A DNA stretch of 64,000 nt from Psychrobacillus sp. NEAU-3TGS (GTDB lineage: Bacteria; Bacillota; Bacilli; Bacillales_A; Planococcaceae). Shown here in pieces: positions 26,987 through 36,635 of the stretch. A program made the position numbers and the translations under genes. The stretch is from contig NZ_JAPNOZ010000006.1 in the NCBI RefSeq assembly GCF_029955155.1, positions 248,001 through 312,000 on the forward strand. The letters are read 5' to 3'. The notes beneath the pieces were generated by a model. It did not search any database. It was not told the DNA's origin and saw only the letters and a program-made list of their open reading frames with translations. Within the stretch, counting starts at the first letter, position 1. Each line of letters begins with the position of its first letter.

Positions 26987-29176
26987 TTATGCTTCTGCTG
27001 TTTGTTTTGAATGACGTTTTTTGAATATAAGCATGAAATAGCCGAATGTTAAGACTAGACATACTACCATAAATCCGATTAGTACACCGTTGCTTGCCCA
27101 TAGGTTACTCATATTTCCTGTAGAAATAGCTGCTTTAAAAGCTTGAACAGAATAAGTCATCGGCAATAGTTTATTAAATATTTGTAATGGCTGAGGAATC
27201 AGTTCCAGTGGGAATGTTCCAGCACTTGTCGTTAATTGAAGGATCAACACAAGAATAGCCAAGAATCGTCCAGAATCGCTTAGAACAGATACAAATAATT
27301 GAATCAACGCTAAAAATGTAAAGCTTGTAATAATCGCTGTTAAGATGAACATACCTACATTTTGTGTTTCTAGCTTAAGCGCAAATAATGCGATCGCTAC
27401 GACGATTAAGGATTGAATAATACCTACAACCCCAAGTACAGTTACTTTACTTGTAAACCATGCTGCTCCATTTGTAGGCTTGATAGCTGGTTGCACAAGT
27501 GGGAATACAATCGAAATCAGTAATGCCCCAACGAATAGACCAAGTGATAAGAAGTAAGGAGTGAATCCTGTACCATAGTTAGGTACTGCATTGACAGCTT
27601 CTGTATCTACATCTACTGGAGAGGAAATCATATCAAATGTATCATCATTTGCACTTACGTCTCCAACTTCTTTACTTGCATCTTGTAAGCGAGTTTTCAA
27701 TGTATCTGTACCATCGACCAATGCTTTTGTACCGTCCGCTAGTTTAGTCGATCCAACTGCAAGTTCTCCTGATTTTTCTGCTAGCGTTCCTGTTCCTTTT
27801 TGTAATTGTGTAGAACCATTTGCTAACTGATTAAGACCACTAACCAAGTTTGTTGAACCTGTGTATGCCTGCCCTATACCAGTATTAAATTCTTTCATTT
27901 TTGCTGCTAGTGTATTTGTTCCTGTTGCTAAACTAGAAGAACCTTCTACTAATGCCGCAGATGACTCATTTAGTTTTGCAACACCTTGCCCTGCTTGTGT
28001 ATATCCTGCACTTAATTGCGCAGCCCCATTATGCACTTGAGCTGTTCCATCAGCTAATGCATTTGTTCCACCAGCAAGCTTATCTAATCCTGCTGAGACT
28101 GACGAGCTTCCATTTTCTAATTGTTTCAGTGTTTCCGTTAATGCTGCTGCTTGTTCTGCTGGAAGTGTAGCACTTATTTGTTCCATTTGACTTGCTAGCG
28201 CTTTAATACCAGTAGTTACTTGAGAAGCCCCTTGTGATAATTGGTTGGCGCTATCATTTAATGTTGCAGAACTACTTTGTAACTTCGCTAATGATTCGAC
28301 TAAAGCTTTTTCTTTCTCACTAAGTAATTGATAGCTTTCATTTAATTTTGCAACGCCTGCAGTATAGTCGCTAATACCCTCTTTTAATGAGCCTGCACCT
28401 GTTGCTGTTTGGCTTGCACCATCCGCTAACTGAGTGGACCCGTCAGCAAGTTTAGCTATTCCATCATTTAGCTGAGTAGAGCCTTTCGCTGCTGATTGAA
28501 TACCATTTACTACTGTATCTGTACCATCTTGCAGTTCAATTGTGCTGCTTGCCAGTTGCTCTAAATAGCCTTTTAAATCGCTAGCACCGTTATCTATTTC
28601 TGAAGCACCATCTTTTAATTGACCAGCACCATCTGACGCTTCGGCAAATCCATCACCAATTTTAGTAATCGAATCAAAAAGCTGTTCTGCGTATGTCGAA
28701 GTAACCTCCTTGTTCACCTCTGCTCGAATACGATCCATTGCAGTGCCACCAATTTGAGACGCTAGGAAATTATATCCTTCGTTTGCTTTATACGTGATTA
28801 CCATTTTTTCTGGCTGTTCATCTAGTAATGTTGTCGCATGTTGTGAAAAGTTTTCTGGAATTTCGATGAGCAAGTAATAATCCTGATCTTCTAAGCCTTG
28901 CTGTGCATCTTTTTCCGACACAGATATGAAATTGAACTGCTCACTATCCATCAGTTTATCCTGTAAAGTTTCTCCAAGCTTAAGCTCTAGTCCATCCATT
29001 TGTGCACCCTCATCTGAATTGACGATTGCTACAGGTAAATCGCTTAAGCTTGCATATGGATCCCAAAAAGCCCATAAGAACATTCCTGCATACAAAACAG
29101 GAATAAATAATACAGCAATAATAGGAATCAATAATTTTCGATTCGTCAATATCGCTTTCCATTCCGCTTTTATCAT
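26987..29176 (-). CDS. yhgE: YhgE/Pip family membrane protein (ABC-2 type transporter-like)
   Basis: 729 residues. One membrane helix at the N-terminus (about 15-38) is followed by a long external region. This contains many degenerate repeats of the form LxDGxxxLxxG and ASQL/TxLAxG (about residues 180-500), predicted to be helical and elongated. About five membrane helices at the end form the ABC-2 permease-like domain. Relatives include the lactococcal phage-infection protein Pip and B. subtilis YhgE. No ATPase is adjacent. Located next to the TetR gene yhgD, as in B. subtilis, and probably under its control. Confidence 0.87.
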   Translation of the reverse strand: MIKAEWKAILTNRKLLIPIIAVLFIPVLYAGMFLWAFWDPYASLSDLPVAIVNSDEGAQMDGLELKLGETLQDKLMDSEQFNFISVSEKDAQQGLEDQDYYLLIEIPENFSQHATTLLDEQPEKMVITYKANEGYNFLASQIGGTAMDRIRAEVNKEVTSTYAEQLFDSITKIGDGFAEASDGAGQLKDGASEIDNGASDLKGYLEQLASSTIELQDGTDTVVNGIQSAAKGSTQLNDGIAKLADGSTQLADGASQTATGAGSLKEGISDYTAGVAKLNESYQLLSEKEKALVESLAKLQSSSATLNDSANQLSQGASQVTTGIKALASQMEQISATLPAEQAAALTETLKQLENGSSSVSAGLDKLAGGTNALADGTAQVHNGAAQLSAGYTQAGQGVAKLNESSAALVEGSSSLATGTNTLAAKMKEFNTGIGQAYTGSTNLVSGLNQLANGSTQLQKGTGTLAEKSGELAVGSTKLADGTKALVDGTDTLKTRLQDASKEVGDVSANDDTFDMISSPVDVDTEAVNAVPNYGTGFTPYFLSLGLFVGALLISIVFPLVQPAIKPTNGAAWFTSKVTVLGVVGIIQSLIVVAIALFALKLETQNVGMFILTAIITSFTFLALIQLFVSVLSDSGRFLAILVLILQLTTSAGTFPLELIPQPLQIFNKLLPMTYSVQAFKAAISTGNMSNLWASNGVLIGFMVVCLVLTFGYFMLIFKKRHSKQTAEA

Positions 29177-29199
29177 TCTATCTTCCTCCTAAAACTATT

Positions 29200-29214
29200 T
29201 GACTGAATCACTCA
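29200..29214. promoter_or_regulatory. Candidate YhgD operator before yhgE
   Basis: TGACTGAATCACTCA, an imperfect odd-centred dyad of TGA and TCA half-sites 24 bases before yhgE, followed by GGTCAT as also found before yhgD. Confidence 0.45.
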
Positions 29215-29240
29215 TTTGGTCATTTGTTATCAAAAAAATA

Positions 29241-29259
29241 AGTCTCAAACTAAGAGACT
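29241..29259 (-). terminator. Terminator overlapping the yhgD stop
   Basis: AGTCTC / GAGACT hairpin followed on the minus strand by TTATTTTTTTG. Its stem contains the last codons of yhgD, so yhgD and yhgE are probably separate transcripts. Confidence 0.65.
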
Positions 29260-29814
29260 ACGAAAAATTGTTTCTTGAAAAAAGTTTGCGATTTCTACTT
29301 CGGGTAATGATTCGTCATGCGTAACATTCCAATCATTAATAAAAGCAAGATACGCCTTAAACAATAAGTATGCCACAAGTTCGCTATTTATTTGTCTCAA
29401 TTCACCCTTTGCTACATACTTATCAATTTTCTCTTTAATGAATGTAACAATCGCTTGCTCCGTTTCATGTAGCATTTGTTTGGCAGCTGGTGTTCTCCAA
29501 TCTTTTTCCTCATCCACAATTTTGGCATATAGTTGATGAGTTTCTCGGAATTCCAACATTTTCATCAAAGCATCATGAGCATTTTCTTGAAAAGAAGCAC
29601 CTTCTTTAATAGCATCTGTTGCCTCCTGCTTCATCTCACAAATCATTTTCCGTACAATTTCTTGAAAGAGCACTTCTTTATTTGCAAAAAAAGTATAGAT
29701 CGTTCCTTTACCCACATTTGCGATTTTTGCTATTTGCTCCATCGTGGTAGCTTTGTAACCGAACAGCGAAAAAGATCTAGTAGCAGCTTCTAAGATTTCT
29801 TTTTTGCGATCCAT
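29245..29814 (-). CDS. yhgD: TetR family transcriptional regulator YhgD
   Basis: 189 residues from the ATG at 29814 (GGAGGGG eight bases upstream; an ATG at 29829 sits inside that site). N-terminal TetR HTH: FSLFGYKATTMEQIAKIANV followed by GKGTIYTFFANKEVLF. The C-terminal ligand domain is unassigned. B. subtilis YhgD lies beside yhgE and the hem genes in the same way. A dyad ATGACC-13-GGTCAT (29844-29868) upstream suggests autoregulation. Confidence 0.87.
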   Translation of the reverse strand: MDRKKEILEAATRSFSLFGYKATTMEQIAKIANVGKGTIYTFFANKEVLFQEIVRKMICEMKQEATDAIKEGASFQENAHDALMKMLEFRETHQLYAKIVDEEKDWRTPAAKQMLHETEQAIVTFIKEKIDKYVAKGELRQINSELVAYLLFKAYLAFINDWNVTHDESLPEVEIANFFQETIFRSLLV

Positions 29815-29843
29815 TTGGCACCCCTCCATATTCCACTATAAAA

Positions 29844-29868
29844 ATGACCAGAAAACCATTTCGGTCAT
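29844..29868. promoter_or_regulatory. Dyad operator candidate before yhgD
   Basis: ATGACC (29844-29849) and GGTCAT (29863-29868), perfect 6-bp arms 13 bases apart, just upstream of the yhgD ribosome site, with a further AGTCAT beside it. Confidence 0.5.
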
Positions 29869-29913
29869 CTAGTCATTATAATACTCCTAACATATTCTTT
29901 TTGCAAGCATTTT

Positions 29914-30369
29914 TTAATGACCGTTGTGCATTGTTTCATCACTTTCGTCTGGTAATACTTTACTCAAGTCTGGACTTCCAACTGTCAGCTTTTGTTTTGG
30001 CATTGTATGGAGACCCCTTGCAGTAGTGTGAGCAAACATATAATAGACCCCGTCATGATCAAATGTATGATTTGCTTCATATACACCATCTTTTGTTAAC
30101 GTCCCTTCAATCATTTTCCCTTCATCACGTAAACCGGATTCCCACACTTCGAATTCTACCTTATCTGCATCGTCAACTGCTTCTTCCCCTTGAGTTACCT
30201 TGGCAGATAAAACAACTTTTTCACCTACTGCTAATTGTTCAGGAGTTTGTATTTGTACAACAATCTCTTGAAAAGTCGTTTCTTCATGATTTGTATGACT
30301 CGCCTCTTCTGCTCCACAACCTGTTAACACCATTGCTGCTAATGTAAAAGTCCCTATCCATTTTATCAT
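29914..30369 (-). CDS. YtkA/FixH-like domain lipoprotein
   Basis: About 151 residues. The ATG at 30369 overlaps the restored kinase stop (ATGA) and has GGGAGG ten bases upstream. A type II signal ends in LTGC. The mature part is a beta-sandwich of the YtkA type (AVDDADKVEFEVWESG, DGVYEANHTF), followed by HTTARGLHTMPKQ and a His-rich tail. Relatives are linked to copper or cytochrome oxidase handling; I infer an envelope role reporting to, or controlled by, the two-component system next to it. Confidence 0.8.
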   Translation of the reverse strand: MIKWIGTFTLAAMVLTGCGAEEASHTNHEETTFQEIVVQIQTPEQLAVGEKVVLSAKVTQGEEAVDDADKVEFEVWESGLRDEGKMIEGTLTKDGVYEANHTFDHDGVYYMFAHTTARGLHTMPKQKLTVGSPDLSKVLPDESDETMHNGH

Positions 30370-31759
30370 TCGAATAAATCCTCCCAAATTGGTAATGTAA
30401 TATATACAGTAGTTCCTTTTCCTACTTCACTTTCAAAAGCAAGTTTACCATTTGCACATCTACTAGTTGCGCAGCAATGGACAACCCTAATCCTGTTCCA
30501 CCATCTGATCGGCTTCTCGCCTTATTTACACGGTAAAAACGTTCCGTTATATGAGGCAAGTGCTCCTTTTCGATACCACATCCTTCATCTGTAATTTGAA
30601 TAATCGTTTCTTTTTTCATTGTTTTATTCGAAATAACGATTTTGGACATGTTTGATGAATATCTAATGGCATTTTCTAAAATGTTAATAAGCACTTGCTT
30701 TGTTTTTTGTTCGTCTACACATAAAATCGTTTCTTCGTCTATTGAAATAGCAAACGTTATTTCCTTTTCGTTAGCGATCGGTTTTACTAGCTGTATGACC
30801 TCCCGAATTGTTTCTGCTAAAACGAGTGGACCAGTTTCTACCTCTTCTAACGTTTCTGATCTTGCTACAGTTAACAAATCATTGGTCAGCTTCTGCATAC
30901 GATTTGCTTCTCGTACGATAAGATTGTATATTTCTGCTTTTTTCTCTTCGGGTATTAGATTTTGTTCAAATGCCTCTCCATACCCTTTAATATAACTAAT
31001 CGGTGTGCGAAGTTCATGGGAAACGACAGAGAGAAAGTTGCGCTTCTTATCGTCTTCCTGTTGAATGGATGTGGCCATTTGGTTAAAACTTTGTGCTAGA
31101 TCCCCTACTTCATCTTGAGACTCTACTTTTACACGTGTATCATACTTTCCGGCAGCCATATCTAATGCTGCTTCGTTTAATATGGCTAAAGGTTTTAGCA
31201 CTCTTTGCAAACTCTTCAGGCTAATATATGCCAAGCAAATTAATAGAAGAGAAACAATTGCAATTAAAAAAAGTACATCACTGGATGCCATCTCAGCAAT
31301 TTTCGTTAAAGGCACATATATATAAATAATTCCTTCTAATCTATTCTCATCAACAAGTGGATAAATAACCGACACTACCTCCCGGTCAAATCGCTTTTCA
31401 TACCCACGTTTTGTTAGTGCATTTCCATTTATTAGTTCGACTCGTTCTTCTGCTCCGATTAATGTATCATAATCAATATCGAACGGTAGACACGCGCTAA
31501 GCTCTCTCGGATTACGCACCGTAAATACTTCCATATCTGAAAAACGATTATAATCTTCGGTTTGTTTAATAAAATCATCCGTTACGACTCCGCCATCGTA
31601 GGTACGCTGCAAATTCTCTGCAACTTCTTTCATAGTAGCTTCTGTATGCTGCACATAAAGCTCCTCATATAAAAAATTCGTAAAGATGACTAAAAAAACA
31701 ATCGTCGTTGTGATAAAGACAAGTAACAACATCCAAATTTTAACCGATAGTTTTTTCAT
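30366..31759 (-). pseudogene. Sensor histidine kinase with HAMP domain, C-terminal frameshift
   Basis: TM1 near residue 10-30, external domain, TM2 near 165-185, then HAMP. H-box is FLSVVSHELRTPISYIKGYG, N-box NILENAIRYSS, then DEGCGIEKEH and GGTGLGLSIAAQLVD. After VDVQ the frame runs out at 30422. Adding one A to the short run near 30454 restores NGKLAFESEVGKGTTVYITL and a stop at 30366-30368. That stop overlaps the next start as ATGA, so the longer form is surely ancestral. Functional unless the shift is real and harmful. Confidence 0.82.
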
Positions 31760-32430
31760 TTTCTTACCTCAAAACGATAACCAATTCCCCAAACTGTTTC
31801 AATGTATCTTCCTGCAACAGTACCAAGCTTTAATCGAAGCGTTTTAATATGTGTATCTACTGTCCGAGTCCCGCCTTCATAATCTAGCCCCCAAAGTCTT
31901 TCTAAGAGTTGCTCCCTTGAGAACGCCACCCCTTCATTGTCCATAAATAAATGAAGCAGTTCATATTCCTTAAGTGTAAGATTGATTTTTTTACCACCAC
32001 TTAATATTTGTCTGCCTGCAGGATCATTTACTAAGATTCCTTTTGTGATCTTTACATCTTTGGTTTCTTTCCCCATTCTTCTTAAAAGAGCATCTATTCT
32101 CGCTATTAGTTCAATCGCCGTAAATGGTTTAATGACATAATCATCCCCACCTAGCTTAAGCCCTTTTACTAAGTCTGTTTTTGCATCTAATGCGGTGAGA
32201 AAAATGATTGGTATTGATGAAAACTCTCTTAATTCCTGGCACACTTCAAAACCGCTTTTCCCAGGCATCATGACATCAAGTAATATTAAATCAATTGAAA
32301 TTGAATGAACCATTTGGATGGCATCTTCTCCATTTTCAGCATGCAACACATCAAAACCACTTTTTTGCAAATGCAATTCAATTAGTTTGCGCATCTCCAG
32401 TTCATCATCTACTACTAATATCGTTGTCAT
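31756..32430 (-). CDS. OmpR-family response regulator
   Basis: 224 residues: receiver VVDDE, LILLDVMMPGKSG (phospho-acceptor D), VIKPFTAIE; then winged helix LTLKEYELLHLF and TVWGIGYRF. ATGA overlaps link it to the lipoprotein gene before it and the kinase gene after it. Partner of the adjacent HAMP kinase; targets unknown but plausibly its own operon. Confidence 0.9.
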   Translation of the reverse strand: MTTILVVDDELEMRKLIELHLQKSGFDVLHAENGEDAIQMVHSISIDLILLDVMMPGKSGFEVCQELREFSSIPIIFLTALDAKTDLVKGLKLGGDDYVIKPFTAIELIARIDALLRRMGKETKDVKITKGILVNDPAGRQILSGGKKINLTLKEYELLHLFMDNEGVAFSREQLLERLWGLDYEGGTRTVDTHIKTLRLKLGTVAGRYIETVWGIGYRFEVRK

Positions 32431-33365
32431 TTGCTAACCTCCCTTACGACTAACTGAAATGGTCCTTTACCTACTTGAAGCTTATTGGTTACTTTGCCCG
32501 ATTTTATAAAGTATAGTTGATGATCATCATATCCTGCTAGTACAATGTTGTCTCCAAATGTTGCGATTGAAAATGGGTTTGCACCTGCTTTCATTGAAGC
32601 TAGCACCTCTCCCGTTTTTGAAATCTCATAAACTGTGCTGCTTCCATGACTCACCGCAAAAATATGTCCATTTCCCGCTTTCGTCATATGAATCGGCATC
32701 ATCGGCGCTTCTATCTCACCGAGCAACTCTCCAGTTTTAATATTATATCTTTTAATAACTCGATTAGGACTACTACCAGCCCCATGTCCACCGAGCCATA
32801 GTTCGTTTCCACTCACTAAAATCCCATGCGAGGAATTAGGAATCTCCCATTTCGTTTTTTCCTTTAAATTTAATGAAAAGATCGAAAGAATTTCATCTTT
32901 GAAGTTCACTACATACAAATCACCGTCATGCGCAATCATCGACATCGGATAATTACCGGTAGCTGCTTCTGCTAGAAGTTCTCCTTTCTGATCGAAAAGA
33001 GAAACAGTATTTTCTTTTCCATTTGCTATGTAAATATTTTCTTCATAAGCGTAAGCAAAGGTTGTTCCTTCTCGTACATCCAGCGTTGCCAACTGTTTCC
33101 CCGTAGACAATTGAATAAGTACCGCTTCCTCCAACGTAAATCCATATAGTAATAATAGGTCATCTGACACTAATGTAAATCCTGTATATGCTGCATCCAG
33201 TTGCCAACTTTCCATCACTTCTTGCTCCTCGGAGATGAAATCTATCGTTCCCTCTACCACATTTAAGCTTGCAACAAATTTTTCGGATGGATCAATAGAT
33301 GGCAACGAGGGCTTTCCACACGCACCCAGCAAAAACAAGACGAACAATATACTTAGCTTTTTCAA
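32427..33365 (-). CDS. Beta-propeller (YncE-like) lipoprotein
   Basis: 312 residues with a TTG start. Type II signal MKKLSILFVLFLLGACGK; lipid cysteine C16. The mature chain is a series of propeller blades with recurring patterns such as SLFDQKGELLAEAATGNYP, KRYNIKTGELLGEIEAP and YEISKTGEVLASMKAG. This is the YncE/YVTN style of surface binding protein. It heads the operon lipoprotein-regulator-kinase-YtkA lipoprotein, so it may be the ligand-binding partner of the kinase. No named orthologue recognised. Confidence 0.78.
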   Translation of the reverse strand: MKKLSILFVLFLLGACGKPSLPSIDPSEKFVASLNVVEGTIDFISEEQEVMESWQLDAAYTGFTLVSDDLLLLYGFTLEEAVLIQLSTGKQLATLDVREGTTFAYAYEENIYIANGKENTVSLFDQKGELLAEAATGNYPMSMIAHDGDLYVVNFKDEILSIFSLNLKEKTKWEIPNSSHGILVSGNELWLGGHGAGSSPNRVIKRYNIKTGELLGEIEAPMMPIHMTKAGNGHIFAVSHGSSTVYEISKTGEVLASMKAGANPFSIATFGDNIVLAGYDDHQLYFIKSGKVTNKLQVGKGPFQLVVREVSK

Positions 33366-33456
33366 CTCCCCACCCCCTAAAACTATTTTACCGAATACGT
33401 GTGAAGAAAGTTTGAAATTCGATTAAAGATAAGAGCAAACTCTGGGTAAAATATCC

Positions 33457-33692
33457 TTTTACAACTAAACACTCAGATTTTACAACTAAACTCCTCGAAA
33501 TTCCAACTAAAACCGGTATTTTTCCAATTAAATGAAATCTCCAAGAAGTAATACCGAAAAATAGCTTTTGGGAGAAGAAAATGCATGCTGAAAATGGATA
33601 AAATATCCTTTTGCAACTAAATGCTCAAATTTTACAACTAAACTCTTCCAAATTCCAACTAAAACCGCTGTTTTTCCAACTAAACTAAGCTT
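33457..33692. repeat. Two tandem copies of the 21-bp-phased ACAACTAAA quartet element
   Basis: First quartet has cores at 33462, 33483, 33504 and 33525; second at 33614, 33635, 33656 and 33677. Every step inside a quartet is exactly 21 bp. Each quartet is led by AAAATATCCTTTT and followed by a hairpin region containing ATCTCCAA and CTTTTGG. The block of about 150 bp is a tandem duplication. It fills the gap between hemH and the propeller lipoprotein gene. Confidence 0.85.
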
Positions 33693-33701
33693 CCACAAAA
33701 A

Positions 33702-33739
33702 AATCTCCAAAAGCCAAGTAGAAGTAGCTTTTGGAGATT
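33702..33739 (-). terminator. Terminator of hemEH
   Basis: Stem AATCTCCAAAAGC / GCTTTTGGAGATT followed on the minus strand by TTTTTTTG, 16 bases beyond the hemH stop. Confidence 0.85.
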
Positions 33740-33754
33740 ACATTTTTCTATTAA

Positions 33755-34672
33755 TTACGCACGAAGCTGTTTTAACACAACATCGGCCATCGCATCGATG
33801 AATAATGGCTGATCATTTGGCATCGCTGGGCGTACATATGTAGCTCCAATTTCATCACACACAACTTTACACTCATAATCGTTATCGTATAGTACTTCTA
33901 AATGCTCTGCTACGAAACCAACCGGGGTGTACACAAAAGTTGTATAGCCTTTTTCTTCGTGTAATTCCCGAGTTAAATCTTGTACATCTGGTCCAATCCA
34001 TGGCTCTGGAGTTTGTCCAGCACTTTGCCAACCAACGGCATAGTTTTTCACACCTGCTGCTTTTGCGATTAAATCTGCCGTCTCATTTAACTGATCTGCA
34101 TATGGATCTCCCATAGCAAGAATTTTTTCAGGAAGGGAGTGGGCAGAAACGATCAAACAAGCTTTTTCTCTTTGTTCTTCTGACATTGCTGCAAATGCTT
34201 CGCTTACTTTTTCATTCCAATATTGGATGAATTTTGGCTCATCATACCAGCTTTCCACAGAAGTAATCGTTAAATTGCCTAATTTCTCTGCTTCTTCCTT
34301 GATTCGACCATTATAAGATTTAATCGAGAATGTAGAGAAATGTGGCGCCAATACGATAGAAACCGCTTCTGAAATGCCGTCTTTATGCATTTGCGCTACT
34401 GCATCTTCTAAATAAGGCTCAATATGTTTTAATCCAATATATAGCTTGAATTCGATTTCATCTTGCATTTCATTTAAACGCTTGCAAAGATCTTCTGCTT
34501 GATTTTGCGTTATTTTCGCAAGTGGGGAAATACCTCCGATTGCCTTGTAACGACCGGTTAAGTCTGCTAGTTGTTCCTCACTTGGCTTTCTGCCATGGCG
34601 AATATGCGTATAGTAACGTTCAATATCTGCTTCTTCGTACGGAGTGCCATATGCCATTACTAATAATCCCAT
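33755..34672 (-). CDS. hemH: Ferrochelatase / coproporphyrin ferrochelatase HemH (CpfC)
   Basis: 305 residues: [28 protein letters not shown] (metal-site His), SAHSLPEKI and the late [19 protein letters not shown] are those of the Bacillus enzyme that inserts iron into coproporphyrin III. The frame opens at [11 protein letters not shown], a few residues short of the family start. The ribosome site GAGGTG instead serves ATGATGAAAAAAC, which is out of frame by one base. One more A in the run at 34675-34680 would give [14 protein letters not shown]. Downstream of hemE with a 30-base gap. Confidence 0.93.
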   Translation of the reverse strand: MGLLVMAYGTPYEEADIERYYTHIRHGRKPSEEQLADLTGRYKAIGGISPLAKITQNQAEDLCKRLNEMQDEIEFKLYIGLKHIEPYLEDAVAQMHKDGISEAVSIVLAPHFSTFSIKSYNGRIKEEAEKLGNLTITSVESWYDEPKFIQYWNEKVSEAFAAMSEEQREKACLIVSAHSLPEKILAMGDPYADQLNETADLIAKAAGVKNYAVGWQSAGQTPEPWIGPDVQDLTRELHEEKGYTTFVYTPVGFVAEHLEVLYDNDYECKVVCDEIGATYVRPAMPNDQPLFIDAMADVVLKQLRA

Positions 34673-34702
34673 TGTTTTTTCATCATTGTCACCTCAAAAA
34701 GT

Positions 34703-35755
34703 TTAGTTAGACTTTGCTGCGATGAGTTCGCGGCTATATTCATGTACAAATGTTGTTAAACGTTTTAATGTATCGGGATTCACTTCAGGGAACACACCGT
34801 GACCAATATTAAATATATGACCTGGCTGTGCTACCCCTTGCTCAATAATAAGCTTCGCACGTTTTTCAATTTCCGCCCAGTCTCCGATTAAGTAAGATGG
34901 ATCCAAGTTTCCTTGAAGTGGTTTTGTCAATCCTTTTGCACGTGCTTCCTCGATCGATAAACGCCAATCCAGTCCAACTACATCTACCGGAAGATCATGC
35001 CATTCATTTGCTAAATGACTTGCACCTACACCAAAGGTTATTAAAGGTACACCTAGCTCACGAAGTTCCGTAAAGATTCTTGTCATCACGGGTTTAATGA
35101 AAATACGATAATCTGCTACATTCAAAGCACCTACCCATGAGTCGAAAATCTGAATCGCTTTCGCTCCGGCTTTTACTTGTGCTTTAATATAAACGATAAT
35201 CATATCTGCAAGTTTATCCATTAATGCAAACCAAGCTTCTGATTCAGAAATCATGAACGCTTTTGTTTTGTTATAGCTTTTAGATGGTCCACCTTCAATC
35301 ATATAACTCGCAAGTGTGAATGGTGCTCCAGCAAATCCGATTAGTGGAACATTCAACTGTTCAGTTGTTAACAATTTTATCGTTTCTAATACAAAAGGCA
35401 CATCATCTTCTGGAGATAAATCTCCAAGATTATTTACATCTTGCACTGAGCTTATTGGATTTGAAATTACTGGACCTACACCTGCTTTTATCTTCACATC
35501 TACACCGATTCCAGGCAGTGGAGTAACAATATCTTTATACAGAATTGCTGCATCCACATTGTAATTTTCTACTGGCAAACGTGTAACATATGCACATAAT
35601 TCTGGTTCGTGCGTAATTTGTTCTAAAGAATACTTTTCTTTTATTTTTCTATACTCAGGTTGGGATCTTCCTGCTTGCCTCATATACCAAACTGGAGTGT
35701 GCTCAACCTCTTCTCCGCGGGCTGCACGAAGAAGTGTATCATTAAAAGTAGTCAT
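34703..35755 (-). CDS. hemE: Uroporphyrinogen decarboxylase HemE
   Basis: 350 residues, normal length. Signature 1 [16 protein letters not shown] lies near residue 22, and the second conserved block [17 protein letters not shown] near the middle; D in YKDIVTPL. Decarboxylates uroporphyrinogen III to coproporphyrinogen III in the cytosol. First gene of hemE-hemH; hemY is not next to them in this window, unlike in B. subtilis. Confidence 0.95.
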   Translation of the reverse strand: MTTFNDTLLRAARGEEVEHTPVWYMRQAGRSQPEYRKIKEKYSLEQITHEPELCAYVTRLPVENYNVDAAILYKDIVTPLPGIGVDVKIKAGVGPVISNPISSVQDVNNLGDLSPEDDVPFVLETIKLLTTEQLNVPLIGFAGAPFTLASYMIEGGPSKSYNKTKAFMISESEAWFALMDKLADMIIVYIKAQVKAGAKAIQIFDSWVGALNVADYRIFIKPVMTRIFTELRELGVPLITFGVGASHLANEWHDLPVDVVGLDWRLSIEEARAKGLTKPLQGNLDPSYLIGDWAEIEKRAKLIIEQGVAQPGHIFNIGHGVFPEVNPDTLKRLTTFVHEYSRELIAAKSN

Positions 35756-35957
35756 TCAAAATTCCTGCCTTTCTTCTACTTACGATCATTTTTCCAATAT
35801 ACGTCTTCACTATAGTCGTTCTATTTCCTATTGTATAGGTATATAGTGTAATTGTCATAAATTTGTCCTGATTCCTCTTTAAAATTGGATTCAAAGGTTT
35901 TTAAATTTGCAATTAGGGGAAAAGTAATAAAAATAAACAAATTTAGGAGGTATTTAC

Positions 35958-36446
35958 ATGAATTTATATATTACTTCAGGAACACCTGAATTTATGGAAT
36001 CCATAAAAAAGAAACATCCCAATGAGCAAATATACGCATTGCATGGAATAGGTAATTCTGTACTCATCCATGAAACTGACAAAAAATCTGTTTTTCAAGC
36101 TCCTAGAAAATATGAAATTATTGAGGCTTCTGGACAATTCTCCAAAAAGGGCTATTTCGCTATACAAAACATTCCCCTTTCAGACGAAGGCAAACCCATT
36201 TTCGAATATAAATATACAAATTTATCGCCAACCCTTGAATCTGAGCCAGGTTTTATCGCATTACGTGTATTAAAACCAATCAAATCAGACACTTATATTA
36301 TTTTAACAGAATGGTCTGGTCCAAACAGCTATGAAGTTTGGGCAAAATCTCACCCAATGAATTTTGATGACATTACCGATAAACAGCAATTCTTCACAAG
36401 TGCTCCTTATGTGTCTACTTATTCATCCACAAATGAAGAAGACTAA
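35958..36446 (+). CDS. hmoB: Heme-degrading monooxygenase HmoB (YhgC)
   Basis: 162 residues with a C-terminal ABM/IsdG-like domain. It carries the family pattern FIALRVLKP, then LTEWSGPNSYEVWAKSHPM, whose W and H belong to the catalytic set. The N-terminal extension is as in B. subtilis YhgC, which lies beside the hem genes too. Opens the haem ring to release iron. Divergent from hemE; AGGAGG site before the ATG. Confidence 0.9.
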   Translation: MNLYITSGTPEFMESIKKKHPNEQIYALHGIGNSVLIHETDKKSVFQAPRKYEIIEASGQFSKKGYFAIQNIPLSDEGKPIFEYKYTNLSPTLESEPGFIALRVLKPIKSDTYIILTEWSGPNSYEVWAKSHPMNFDDITDKQQFFTSAPYVSTYSSTNEED

Positions 36447-36491
36447 TTTAAAGATGGTACTAACTTTACTTTAAAGTTGATCCGCAATGAT

Positions 36492-36545
36492 AAGTAAACC
36501 CCCCAAGCTAGCTAAGGTTCAGGGACGGTTTACTTTTTTCTATTA
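36492..36545 (+). terminator. Terminator of hmoB
   Basis: AAGTAAACC / GGTTTACTT arms around a structured 30-base loop, with TTTTTTC after the stem. Confidence 0.65.
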
Positions 36546-36635
36546 ACAAGATAGAAGTACCTCATTAGAACTATAAAATCTTCATGTAAACTCCCGTTTA
36601 GTTTAAAATCATATGCTCTGCTATTGCCTATTATA

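Noticed and set aside
27591..28170. Plus-strand frames opposite yhgE
   Set aside because: Mirror of the repetitive coding sequence of yhgE; no independent support.
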